Positions 36,270 through 45,503 of a stretch of 64,000 bases of DNA are shown piece after piece. Made by a program: the position numbers and the translations under genes. The stretch is from CAJINA01 sp964636125 (GTDB lineage: Bacteria; Desulfobacterota; Desulfobacteria; Desulfobacterales; CAJINA01), in the NCBI GenBank assembly GCA_964636125.1, contig CAZWPX010000008.1, forward strand, positions 1-64,000, written 5' to 3'. The notes beneath the pieces are model-generated. The model saw nothing but the letters and a program-made list of their open reading frames with translations. It had not been told where the DNA came from and searched no databases. Each line of letters opens with the position of its first letter. Position 1 is the stretch's first letter.

Positions 36270-37073
36270 ATGACACAATACGTTCACGGCTATTCGAAAA
36301 ATGAATCCACCCGCCTGCAGGAGCAGGCGGATACCCTGGTTGAAATAATTCACGGCGCCGCAGTGTTCCCTCCGGGAGGCCGCATCCTGGAAACGGGTTG
36401 CGGCACCGGCGCTCAAACGTTGACGCTGGCCACCAACAATCCCGAATCGACAATAACCGCAGTAGATATCTCGGCAGTATCGATTGAAAAGGCAAAAGCC
36501 CGGGTTGCGCACCTGTCCAATGTTAACTTCAAAAAGGGTGACATTTACGACCTGCCCTTTGACCCGGAAAGTTTTGACCATGTCTTTGTCTGTTTCGTCC
36601 TTGAACATCTCAACGACCCCGAACGGGCCCTGGCAAACCTGAAAGACGTACTGGTCAAGGGGGGCTCCATAACGGTCGTGGAAGGTGACCACGGTTCGTT
36701 CTACTGTCACCCGGAAAGTGCGGCCGTAAAAAGAGTGGTTGCGTGCCTGGTAAAAAGTCAGGCGCTGGCCGGCGGCAATGCCCTCATCGGACGTGAGCTT
36801 TATCCGCTGCTGAAAAAGGCTGGATTTCAATCGCCGTCGGTAACACCCAAAATGGTCTACGTGGATTCGTCCCGGCCTGACCTGGTGGAAGGGTTTTCAA
36901 AAAATACCTTTACGGCCATGATTGAAGGGGTGCGGGAAAAAGCTCTGGAATCGAGATTGATCGACACTGCAACCTGGGAAGAAGGTATCCGGGGCCTGTA
37001 CCGGGCCACGGAGGAAGACGGCACCTTTTGCTATACTTTTTTCAGGAGCACAGCTATCAAATATATGCCGTAG
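36270..37073 (+). CDS. Class I SAM-dependent methyltransferase
   Basis: A 267-residue methyltransferase. Motif I is LETGCGTGAQT (about 41-51), the acidic residue of motif II lies in TAVDIS (about 64), and the DLPFDPESFDHVFVCFVLEH block (about 100-119) marks the UbiE-like branch. The start at 36270 follows a REP hairpin; an in-frame start within the REP is unlikely. The substrate is unknown. The last 264 bases are duplicated at 49926-50190 with about 93 percent identity. Confidence 0.85.
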   Translation: MTQYVHGYSKNESTRLQEQADTLVEIIHGAAVFPPGGRILETGCGTGAQTLTLATNNPESTITAVDISAVSIEKAKARVAHLSNVNFKKGDIYDLPFDPESFDHVFVCFVLEHLNDPERALANLKDVLVKGGSITVVEGDHGSFYCHPESAAVKRVVACLVKSQALAGGNALIGRELYPLLKKAGFQSPSVTPKMVYVDSSRPDLVEGFSKNTFTAMIEGVREKALESRLIDTATWEEGIRGLYRATEEDGTFCYTFFRSTAIKYMP

Positions 37074-37095
37074 GTATCGTAAAACCTGCAACGAC

Positions 37096-37317
37096 TTGAT
37101 AGGTAGGACATCAGTATTAATCCATCCTGCCTGCATGAGCGCGTGGGTAATGAATCCTGCGCTTAAACTTAAACCCAGGGTGCCGGCTAAACGCCAGATT
37201 GCTAAATCCAAACCTATTGTTCCAACACTTAAAAAGAAGATTTCAGGGTCCATTGAAGGGGATGCTATCCAGAAAGCCATCACCGGAGTAGCCATTGTAA
37301 GCCTGCTCTGTGGCCTT
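37096..37317 (-). pseudogene. Remnant of a DUF318/ArsP-type permease
   Basis: On the minus strand an open stretch reads MATPVMAFWIASPSMDPEIF, then FLSVGTIGLDLAIWRLAG and LSAGFITHALM. These look like two membrane helices of the DUF318 permease family. Neither the start nor the rest of the protein is present, and the fragment abuts a partial family B repeat. The family match is from memory. Confidence 0.45.
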
Positions 37318-37356
37318 GCTCTAAACCAAAAGCTACCGTTTGTGAACGGGCACTCA
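37318..37356. repeat. Partial right end of palindromic repeat family B
   Basis: AACCAAAAGCTACCGTTTG followed by TGAACGGGCACT resembles the right end of the complete element at 24916-25057 (CCAAAACCTACC, then TGAGCGGACA). The left end is missing; the permease remnant sits in its place. Confidence 0.5.
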
Positions 37357-37387
37357 ATATGTTTGTTACAATCCAAGACATTTGCGA

Positions 37388-37445
37388 CTATTATGAAGCA
37401 AACTTCAAAATAGTCTTGACTATTTTGAAGTTTGCTTCATAATAG
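37388..37445 (+). promoter_or_regulatory. Perfect 28-base palindrome overlapping a promoter
   Basis: Two 28-base arms, complementary without mismatch, flank a two-base TT spacer. The right arm starts within TTGACT (37416-37421), and 16 bases later CATAAT (37438-37443) gives a plausible sigma70 promoter. The ATG of the ATPase follows within about ten bases of the -10 box, so the transcript would be almost leaderless. The symmetry suggests an operator, possibly for autoregulation, or a mobile end. Confidence 0.65.
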
Positions 37446-37449
37446 CGCC

Positions 37450-38586
37450 ATGGAGCGTTCCCTCGAAACCCAAATCAGGAATGATTTAAAAGAAAAAATC
37501 GTCCTTTTATCAGGTCCCCGGCAGGTCGGCAAGACAACCCTGTCAAAACAGTTGATGCCCGCTTATGCATACCTGAATTATGACGCAGCTGCAGACCGAA
37601 AGATAATCCGGGCGCAGGAATGGGACCGCGATACCGGGCTGGTAATCTTTGACGAACTCCACAAGATGAAAAACTGGAAGTCGTGGATAAAAGGCATTTA
37701 TGATACCGAGGGCATCCCGCCCACGATACTCGTCACCGGTTCGGCCCGACTGGATACCTATAAAAAGGGTGGCGAGTCAATGGCTGGTCGCTTTTTTCCT
37801 TTTCGGTTGCACCCTTTGACAGTCAAGGAAATCTGTAAATACCTTAATGAAGATTCTGAAACCGCCCTGGATAAACTCCTCAAGGTGGGCGGTTTCCCAG
37901 AGCCTTTTTTGAAGGCCCGTGACGCGTTTGCAAAACGCTGGCGCCGGACCCACACAGACATAATTATCCGGGAAGACCTGCTGGACCTGGAAAAAGTCCG
38001 GGACATAAAATCCATTGAAATCCTGATTGACCTGCTGAAAGCCCGTGTCGGCTCCACGACCTCGTACACCTCCCTGGCAAACGATCTGCAGGTGTCTGTG
38101 CACACCATTAAGCACTGGCTACAGATCCTGGAAAACCTCTATGTCATTTTTCCGGTCCGGCCCTACCATAAAAACATCGCCCGCAGTCTGTTGAAAGAAT
38201 CGAAGTACTATTTATATGACACGGGTGCCGTTGACGGAGGTATAGGTGCAAGGCTGGAAAACACGGTTGCATGCGCCCTGATGCGTGAGCTTCACCTTCT
38301 CGAAGACACAACGGGCTGTCGGGTTGCACTCCATTTTCTAAGAGACAAAGAAAAAAACGAGGTCGACTTTCTGGTGGTCATCGATAAACGGCCGGTCATG
38401 ATGATTGAAGTCAAGGCAGGGGATGACCGGTTTTCAAAGGCCCTGTTTCGGTTCCACAAGTTTTTGGAACACGCCCGCCCCATCCAGCTCGTTCACAACC
38501 TGAGGCAAAAAAAATCAAAAGGTCCGGCCGCCATGCGGCCGGTGCATGAATTCCTGGAAACGCTATCTTTCAGTGACTTTGGATAG
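37450..38586 (+). CDS. AAA family ATPase with DUF4143 domain
   Basis: A 378-residue protein of the AAA_14 plus DUF4143 type. Walker A is SGPRQVGKTTL (about 23-33), Walker B-like is VIFDELHK (about 72-79), and sensor-type VTGSARLD follows. The C-terminal DUF4143 part (about 175-330) ends with a PD-(D/E)XK-like stretch (EVDFLVVI, then MIEVKAGD), reminiscent of a nuclease fold. Function is not established; such genes spread widely and are common near mobile DNA. The start at 37450 lies just after the palindromic promoter. Confidence 0.85.
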   Translation: MERSLETQIRNDLKEKIVLLSGPRQVGKTTLSKQLMPAYAYLNYDAAADRKIIRAQEWDRDTGLVIFDELHKMKNWKSWIKGIYDTEGIPPTILVTGSARLDTYKKGGESMAGRFFPFRLHPLTVKEICKYLNEDSETALDKLLKVGGFPEPFLKARDAFAKRWRRTHTDIIIREDLLDLEKVRDIKSIEILIDLLKARVGSTTSYTSLANDLQVSVHTIKHWLQILENLYVIFPVRPYHKNIARSLLKESKYYLYDTGAVDGGIGARLENTVACALMRELHLLEDTTGCRVALHFLRDKEKNEVDFLVVIDKRPVMMIEVKAGDDRFSKALFRFHKFLEHARPIQLVHNLRQKKSKGPAAMRPVHEFLETLSFSDFG

Positions 38587-38943
38587 CATGTGGGTCAGGT
38601 TGCGAGCAAAGCGAGTTACCTGACAGCCTGACTGAACCAACCCCCATTTTGGTCTTCTATCCAAAATGGACAATCCGGATGGTCACCTTCTCACCGGATT
38701 TAGTCGTCCCGGGATTTAGCCACAATGCCATGGCAAATCTGGTTGTTGGTCGGCTGTCTCCCACTAAAAGTCAGCCTTTCGTGTGGCCACGCTTGCTGCC
38801 GATATGGTTGTATACCCAATCAAAGCTTGGAACATCCTGCAGCCAGAGCACAACTTTGTGCATGTTTCCGGTCGATCGTCGGTTTCCGACCGATCCCGGC
38901 CAGGATGCTTTTCATCCAGCCGCTTGTTGAACAATGAATGCTC
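38587..38943. other. Gap with no supported gene
   Basis: No recognisable gene is seen in these 357 bases. Short open frames on both strands match nothing I know. A GTCAGGTTGCGAG...TTACCTGAC inverted repeat lies at about 38594-38623. Confidence 0.4.
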
Positions 38944-39104
38944 AGGGCTCGCGCAAAAATAACTTCATATTTTCAAAGCCCAACCATCTCAATCAGCGGC
39001 GTTGCTAAAATACGAAATATGCCCGATATTTCTTAATTTTTGCGCCTTGCTGATTGAGCGCTTGAACCCTGAAAATTTGCGAACTTATTTTTGCGCGAAC
39101 CCTT
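38944..39104. repeat. Palindromic MITE-like element, family C (copy 2, inverted)
   Basis: The reverse complement of the element at 27977-28136, with only scattered differences over about 160 bases. The ends are AGGGCTCGCGCAAAAAT and TTTTTGCGCGAACCCTT. It lies between the DUF4143 region and a LysE remnant. Confidence 0.88.
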
Positions 39105-39110
39105 ACCTGG

Positions 39111-39434
39111 CTATCGATCCCCGAAAACCAGTTTGGCTCCAAAAGCTATAAAAATAATTCCCGCAAGGCCTTCTAACCATTTTTGCATCTGATGATAGCA
39201 GTCACTGACTTTATTGGATGAAAATATCAACACAACGAAGGAATACCAGATCAGGGAAATTGCGACCATTGAGGTGACCATCAGTAGGCCCAAAAACATT
39301 GCAGGTTCTTTCGGTAAAACTGATGCAAATAGACTTGTAATGAACATAGCCGTTTTGGGATTGGAAAGATTTGTGATCAGTCCCTTCCACCAATTTGAAA
39401 AATTGCTTCGAGAATTGTCCTGTCGGACATCCAA
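39111..39434 (-). pseudogene. 5'-truncated LysE/RhtB family exporter
   Basis: The frame encodes the second half of a LysE-type exporter: WWKGLITNLSNPKTAMFIT carries the family's NPK block, and two to three hydrophobic helices follow. The first helices are missing. The frame runs back into the stop codon of the 2008-residue DUF11 protein with only a few codons between. The missing half indicates a deletion or rearrangement at this junction. Confidence 0.72.
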
Positions 39435-39446
39435 AACAGCAATAGA

Positions 39447-42400
39447 TTACCGGTTTGGGTTCTTGATGGCATCGATAATCTGCTCGTCGAATTTGAACCG
39501 CAGCTTCATAAAAGGCCCTTCTCCCCTGAAACTGTCGCCGGTCAGGTCCGTTTCAAAATCATCGAAGGTGTATCCCGCGGACAGCCACAGGTTCTGAATC
39601 AGGCGGTAGCCGATCTCGGCCGTCCCGCCGAGGTGTAAGCTATAACCGTGCTGGTTCAGGGCCCGGCATTCGGCCCCCACGTCGAATCTGTCGCCGAGAT
39701 CGTGGAGCACCCGGAAAGAGACGAGATCCGTGTAGAGCTGGTAGGCATCGTCGACGACCCACTTACCCGCGTATCGCCCGGTTAACTGGGTGCCGGCCCC
39801 GGCCTGGTAAATCCCTTCAATTGCCGGGATTAAAGAATCGGATCTGAAACCGGTGGATCCCTGGGCATCCTTTTCATGTTTGTACTCGACTTTGGCAAGC
39901 GCATTGAATGCATCGGTGTGCCGCGGCCGGTAAGCGAGTCCCAGAAAGACACGGTTGGTGATGTGGCTGCCGTCGTTGCGGATGTCGTCCACAAAAAGGC
40001 GCTCCCGTCCAAGCAGCGTATACACATCGTTGAGCTTAAAGGCCATACCCAGTTCAGCCAGATAGGTATCCTTGGTGGCCGCGTCGACTTCATTGCGGTA
40101 CTCCAGGCGTGATGTCAGTTTAAACCCCTCCAGGGGTAAATACTCTACACCACCGGCAATGGCAAAAGAGTCGGGTTCCGAAGACCTGCGGGTGCCCGAC
40201 ACGTTGCGGAAATGCTCGACCGCCAGGTTGCCGGTAATGGCCTCTCCGAATTGAAATCGGTTTTTCAGGCCGATGACGTTCTGGTTGCGGCTGCCGCTGG
40301 CACCATCTTCCAGGCGATACTCATTGAAGGCTACGGTATTGGCGGCCACCTCGGTCTCCACACCGGCCACGGTCCGGGCCTCTTCACGATCTTCATACTT
40401 TGACAGTTCTTCCCGAAGGTAAAAACTGGTGTCGGGGTTATAGCGATAGCGGAGCCCGGCCTGGGTCCGCCTGAAATCGCTGCTGGAGACGTCCTGCCGG
40501 TGTCCGGCGGTCAGCGACAGGTTTTCCAGCACACTGTAGTCGCCCCCCAGCGTGATGGAAGTAACATCCGGCAGTTTTTCCTCGCTGTTGTCAAAGGGAT
40601 ACCGGCTGGTGGGGCTGGTTGGCTTGACGAACTGGCTGGTACTGGTTTCGTGGGACAGATCACTGAAAATGCGGCCTTTTTTATACCTGTGCTCTCCACC
40701 AATCACCGCGCGACTGTAATCCATGTCGTTCAACGTATCGGTCTCGTCAATATAGGTCGCGTATGCCGAGGTTTCCGGATTGAATGCATAATTGGCCCCG
40801 AAACCGTAATTTCGAGATCCCCGGAAGACATCCACGGCCGAGGGGTTGTCAAAATAGTCCCCGGCCTGCTGATAATAACCGTTGAGTTTCAACGCGTCCA
40901 GCGGCGCGCTTTGGATATCCACGAGCCAGGCATTATCGCTCTGGGGCGTATACATGTTGTTGAGTGTAAACAGGGATTCCGTCTGGGCATATTCCGCCGT
41001 AAGGATGGTTTGCCACGGCAGGTGCACGGTGGCATCCGCCCCGATAAGGGAGTAGTCCTCCGCCTCTTTGTCCTCATGGATGGCCGTCACACCGATCACC
41101 GTGTCGTCGCGAGGCTGAAAAAAGCCCCGGCCGCCATACAGATAATAACGGTCGCCGGGAGCCCGGCTTTCATAGCTGACCACGATATACACCGGGTTAA
41201 AGGACGCATCGCGCCCGGGGATGGGGGCCTTGAACAGGACGGTGCCGTGGTCGTAATCAATCTCGTAATCGGTACCACGGGCCTTGCTTTCCCGCTTCAG
41301 AACATGGTCGGTACGGTATCGGTCCCTGGTTTCGATGACTATTTTTTCCGAACCGTTAATGACCGGCTGACGACTCAGGTAATAGTATCCGGACACACCC
41401 CGCCCGGGCAGGGTGTCTACCACCTGGGTCTGGTCGGTGTAGCTGCCGTATGCCTTGAATCCGTAGTCGTCTTTGTCGTAGTCTACCTTTACCCCGTTAA
41501 ATGAGCGCCGATAAGCACTCAGCTTGGCGTCGTTGAGATCGGTGTTGTAGTCCCCGTAAAGTGCGGAGGACTTGTCCTTTTCAAGTTTGACATAGAGCTT
41601 GGTCTTGGATTTGGCCTCAAAACCCACCTCGCTTTCGTCACCGTAGAGGGGGTATTTATCTTCGGCATCAGGGTCCGTCTCGCTTTGCCTGAACAGCTCA
41701 TCCGTCTCCTCCTTGGCCGAATCATAGGCCGCGGTCAGCAGCATGTCATTTAATACACGTCCTTTGGCAAAGACTGCGCCCCGCCCGGTGGCGAAGGTGC
41801 CGTCTTCCATCCCGCTGCGTCCTTTCAGATACCGGGTATCGCCGTCGACGGATCCGTGGCCGACGACGATTTCGCCGGAACCGACCACAATCATATCCCG
41901 CAGGTGCGGGGAGAAGAAGATCTCTTCTTCCGACCGGATGCCGTTCGCCGCCGCCCGGATCCAGGCCGCACCCGATTCCCGCGGTGCCTGGATGCGCGCG
42001 ACAGCCACACCGTCACTGCATTTCACCTGGAATCCCTTGCGACCAGGATCCGCATCGGCCTGTGCAAATGACCCCGCAGACACCGACAGGGAGACCAGAC
42101 CATTAAAGGGCACAACCCGTGATTCCTTATCCAGCAGTTTGAGGGTGACCGCAATGGTGCTGTTGCCATCGGCCGGCACCGAGGCGACATCCGGCAGTAT
42201 GGCAATGTCGACCGCATGGCCCGCCGTGTGTACGGTAATCTGCTTCTCTCCGCGGTCGTTGCCAAACGGGTCTTTCATCCTGGCCGTGAGGGTGATTTCC
42301 CCGGTTTCGTCAATGGGCACACTGATGTATTCGTGAATGGCGATCCGCCTGCGGGGGTCTTCGATACGCCGCCCAATGCGCGCATCGTCGACCTGTTCAT

Positions 42401-45400
42401 CGTTGAGATAAACGGCAACACTGGCGCCCAGGGGATATTTCACGACAATGTCGGTGACGTCATCGGGAATGCGACCGCCGTCGACCGGGAAGATGAAATC
42501 CAGGTCCGGCGTCATGTCAGCGATTTGGTCTTCAAGCGCTGCTTCACTTTGCCCGGTTGCGGGGTCCTGCAGCCCTGGCTTGGCCGCCGCACCGTTGGCC
42601 GAAAGGTTGCCGCCGGAACCCGGATCGGGTATCGACCGGCGCAGCGCGAAATTCGCCTTGACCATGCCGCCCCGGTCGATGGTGACGAATTGGGAGTTGC
42701 CCTGGCCAAGAAAACGGTTGGAAACCGGCACGGGTACCAGAACGGGAGGCAGGCTGGCCTCATCGAGCCGCAGTACCCGCGCGCCGGCGGCCACTTCGGG
42801 AATGGAATATTTCCCGTGCTGGTCCGTGATCACCCGAGTACCGTCATCCAGGAAAAGCACGACCCCGGCAATGCCCGGCTCAGTGCTGCTCTCCACGGGA
42901 GAATTCCCCTCCGCATCGTTTTCCATAAGAACCGCCGCGCCGTTCTGGATACCGTCGCCGTTGGCATCCAGGAAGACTTTACCGATAATGAGCCCCCTGG
43001 AGGTGAACACGCCCTCGTTGATAGAAATTGTAGCGGTCGCCTGGTTCGACGTCACGGGCACCCCGACGCTCACGCCGTCGGCATAGGCAATATTCGTGTT
43101 GTCCCCCATGGCCGCGGTGGCGCCAATGGTGGTGACATATTGGAGGGTGACCGCTGAGCCGACAGCCACGGTTCCCACCGGCCAGGCCAGGGTGCGGGTT
43201 CCGGCCGCCGTTGGATCGGCAACCAGTGTGCCGTTCAACCGGCTGGAGCCCGTCACATAGTTGAATCCCGGGGGCAGCGTGTCCAGAATCCGCAGGGCAT
43301 CTACCGGGGATACGCCATTGTTGCTGATGACGATCTCGTATCGAACGACATCACCGATGGCAGCCCCACTGGTGCCGGCTGTTTTGGTGGCCTGGAGCGA
43401 CCCCACCGGCGGATCCGCCGGAAGGTCGAGATGCAGGGGCGGGTCGCCCACGGAGAGGGTGAAGCGCTCACCCCTGGAGCCCACGCCGATGGTAAAACCC
43501 GGCGGCAGGGTCGCATCGGGCACGACGGAGGGAAACGTATGCACAGTGCTCGGTACCACATCGAGAAAATAGGTGCCCGGGGGTACCAGCGGGAACTGGT
43601 ATTTGCCGTCGGCACCGGTGGTGACCGGATTGGCCTGTCCGGCGGGCCAGAGCGGGTGCTGGTCAGCCGGTATGTCGTTACCCGGCGCCTGCTCCCAGTA
43701 GAGCGTCACAACCGTGCCGGCCACCGGGGCCCCCGACACCGAATCGAAGACCGTCCCGAACGGGTCGATGAGGACGGCGGCCACGTTTATGGGCGTCTCA
43801 TCGTCAATGTCTACATAGGTGGCCTTTACCACCGAGTCCTGGGTAACGCTCAGCTGACCGTCATTGGCAACTGCGGGAGCGCCGGTAGTGGGGATGCAGT
43901 TTTGGAAGATGCCGGTGTCCACATGGGTTTCCGTCAAGGTGACCGATTCCAGATCCCCACTGTCTGCATGGGTCAGGATCAATTTGACCGCTTCGGCCAG
44001 GGCCGGATCGGTGTTCCGGTCGGCATCGTCCACCTGGAGACACATGGTGTCGCCGATTTTGTAGCTGACAGCCGGATTCCAGGACGTGTCGTAGAAGGTA
44101 ATCTCTCCCACGGTGCGCGCCCGCACCAGGGTCGTGACGATGGGTGTCTCGCGGATGGTCGTACCAACGATAACGCTGGCCTTGTTTAAAATATGCGTAC
44201 CGGGTGTGACATCGGTATCCACCAAAACCGACAGGGTCACCGTCTTTACGGTGCCAGCCGCCACCAGGGGCAGGGACCACACCACGGTGTCACCGCTGAG
44301 GGTGCCGCCGTCGCTGGCGCTGACAAAGGTCGTTTTGGCGGGAATGGTGTCCCGGATGGTCACACCGTTGAAATCTGTCGTCCCGTCATTGGATACACTT
44401 ATCGTGTAGACGATGTTGTTTTTGGCGTAGACGGGGTTGGGGGTACCGTTTTTGAAAACGGTCATGGCCGGTGCCGTGCCGGCTGAAAAAACTGTATTGA
44501 CGAACGTATTGGAAACCACCGGGGCCAGCTCGTTGCTGGTCATGGTGGCCACGTTGGAAATCTGGTCACCGTCCTGAGCGGCATTGGATACAACGACCTG
44601 AAATCCCACCGCACCGCTGCCTGCGACCGGCACGGTGCCTGTATTCCAGATCACCGTACGGCCCACCAGGACGCCGTCGCCCGTGATGGAACCGGGCTGC
44701 AGGGAGGTGCCGCTGGGCAGTTGATCCCTGATGATGACATTGGTAGCCGGCTGGTTGCCGCTATTCTGGTATTGCAATGCGTAGGTTAAAGTTCCACCGG
44801 GGGGTACACTGCTCGCCAGGCCGGATTTAACCAGGGCCAGGTTGGGGCCCTGACCGACTGTGGACGTAATACTCGCCGAGTGGGAACCGTCGGGTGAGTC
44901 GATGCGGACCGTGTTGGGTATCTGCGTGCCCGGCCCGATGACATTGGGGTCGCCGGGTGGATAATCAGCAGGTGTCTTGACGCGGGCGGTGATGGTGACG
45001 ACGCCGCCGTCTTTGGCATTCAGCGTCCCGAGATTCCAGGTGACCACCCCGCCGCCGGCCGGATCGGCCACGAACTGTCCGTTGTCGGAAGCCGATTCGA
45101 AAGCGAGATAAGCTGACAGGGTATCTTTGACGGTGACGCTGGAAGTAGCGACGTTGCCGGTATTCTGGTAGTTGATCGTATAGACAAGCTGCGCGCCCAT
45201 CTCTACGGGATCGGTGCTCCCCAACTTGAGGATGCGCAGCAGTGGCCCGGTGGTAACAACGGTGTTTGCCGACGCCACACTGCCCGGGGTTGAGGGCAGC
45301 AGGTTTCCGTTGGGATCGTGAGCGAAAACCGCGGCCTTGCTTTTGATGACGGTACCGGGCGGGGGACTGCCGGCGCCGGCCGCAGCCGTCCACAAAAGGA

Positions 45401-45473
45401 CGACCAGCAAACACGACGCCAGCAGTTTCATGACCAGCGATGTCATTGTCAATGCACGATTCACGATCTTCAT
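39447..45473 (-). CDS. Giant DUF11-repeat outer-membrane protein with predicted beta-barrel
   Basis: A 2008-residue exported protein. The signal peptide ends near residue 34 (AGAGS). At least four DUF11 repeats follow (about 75-200, 210-325, 335-450, 690-830), each with a LxxxDTLPxGxxxxxGS-type turn. Between and after them lie SdrD_B/CNA-B-like segments (GTVFDSVSGAPVAGTVV; DDGTRVITDQHGKYSIPEVA). A possible Ig-like domain (about 1080-1200) precedes a long C-terminal region of alternating residues (about 1290-2008) that looks like an outer-membrane barrel and ends KLRFKF...NPNR. It is last in a four-gene set of DUF11 proteins. A role as surface anchor or exporter for its companions is inference. 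Confidence 0.8.
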   Translation of the reverse strand: MKIVNRALTMTSLVMKLLASCLLVVLLWTAAAGAGSPPPGTVIKSKAAVFAHDPNGNLLPSTPGSVASANTVVTTGPLLRILKLGSTDPVEMGAQLVYTINYQNTGNVATSSVTVKDTLSAYLAFESASDNGQFVADPAGGGVVTWNLGTLNAKDGGVVTITARVKTPADYPPGDPNVIGPGTQIPNTVRIDSPDGSHSASITSTVGQGPNLALVKSGLASSVPPGGTLTYALQYQNSGNQPATNVIIRDQLPSGTSLQPGSITGDGVLVGRTVIWNTGTVPVAGSGAVGFQVVVSNAAQDGDQISNVATMTSNELAPVVSNTFVNTVFSAGTAPAMTVFKNGTPNPVYAKNNIVYTISVSNDGTTDFNGVTIRDTIPAKTTFVSASDGGTLSGDTVVWSLPLVAAGTVKTVTLSVLVDTDVTPGTHILNKASVIVGTTIRETPIVTTLVRARTVGEITFYDTSWNPAVSYKIGDTMCLQVDDADRNTDPALAEAVKLILTHADSGDLESVTLTETHVDTGIFQNCIPTTGAPAVANDGQLSVTQDSVVKATYVDIDDETPINVAAVLIDPFGTVFDSVSGAPVAGTVVTLYWEQAPGNDIPADQHPLWPAGQANPVTTGADGKYQFPLVPPGTYFLDVVPSTVHTFPSVVPDATLPPGFTIGVGSRGERFTLSVGDPPLHLDLPADPPVGSLQATKTAGTSGAAIGDVVRYEIVISNNGVSPVDALRILDTLPPGFNYVTGSSRLNGTLVADPTAAGTRTLAWPVGTVAVGSAVTLQYVTTIGATAAMGDNTNIAYADGVSVGVPVTSNQATATISINEGVFTSRGLIIGKVFLDANGDGIQNGAAVLMENDAEGNSPVESSTEPGIAGVVLFLDDGTRVITDQHGKYSIPEVAAGARVLRLDEASLPPVLVPVPVSNRFLGQGNSQFVTIDRGGMVKANFALRRSIPDPGSGGNLSANGAAAKPGLQDPATGQSEAALEDQIADMTPDLDFIFPVDGGRIPDDVTDIVVKYPLGASVAVYLNDEQVDDARIGRRIEDPRRRIAIHEYISVPIDETGEITLTARMKDPFGNDRGEKQITVHTAGHAVDIAILPDVASVPADGNSTIAVTLKLLDKESRVVPFNGLVSLSVSAGSFAQADADPGRKGFQVKCSDGVAVARIQAPRESGAAWIRAAANGIRSEEEIFFSPHLRDMIVVGSGEIVVGHGSVDGDTRYLKGRSGMEDGTFATGRGAVFAKGRVLNDMLLTAAYDSAKEETDELFRQSETDPDAEDKYPLYGDESEVGFEAKSKTKLYVKLEKDKSSALYGDYNTDLNDAKLSAYRRSFNGVKVDYDKDDYGFKAYGSYTDQTQVVDTLPGRGVSGYYYLSRQPVINGSEKIVIETRDRYRTDHVLKRESKARGTDYEIDYDHGTVLFKAPIPGRDASFNPVYIVVSYESRAPGDRYYLYGGRGFFQPRDDTVIGVTAIHEDKEAEDYSLIGADATVHLPWQTILTAEYAQTESLFTLNNMYTPQSDNAWLVDIQSAPLDALKLNGYYQQAGDYFDNPSAVDVFRGSRNYGFGANYAFNPETSAYATYIDETDTLNDMDYSRAVIGGEHRYKKGRIFSDLSHETSTSQFVKPTSPTSRYPFDNSEEKLPDVTSITLGGDYSVLENLSLTAGHRQDVSSSDFRRTQAGLRYRYNPDTSFYLREELSKYEDREEARTVAGVETEVAANTVAFNEYRLEDGASGSRNQNVIGLKNRFQFGEAITGNLAVEHFRNVSGTRRSSEPDSFAIAGGVEYLPLEGFKLTSRLEYRNEVDAATKDTYLAELGMAFKLNDVYTLLGRERLFVDDIRNDGSHITNRVFLGLAYRPRHTDAFNALAKVEYKHEKDAQGSTGFRSDSLIPAIEGIYQAGAGTQLTGRYAGKWVVDDAYQLYTDLVSFRVLHDLGDRFDVGAECRALNQHGYSLHLGGTAEIGYRLIQNLWLSAGYTFDDFETDLTGDSFRGEGPFMKLRFKFDEQIIDAIKNPNR

Positions 45474-45503
45474 TCACTCCCCGATCAACGGGTTGCGGGT
45501 TTT

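Noticed and set aside
38672..38875. Minus-strand frame of about 68 codons with one internal TGA, readable as a further selenoprotein
   Set aside because: No known family on either side, no Cys motif at the TGA, and no clear SECIS hairpin; the stretch is short enough to be chance.
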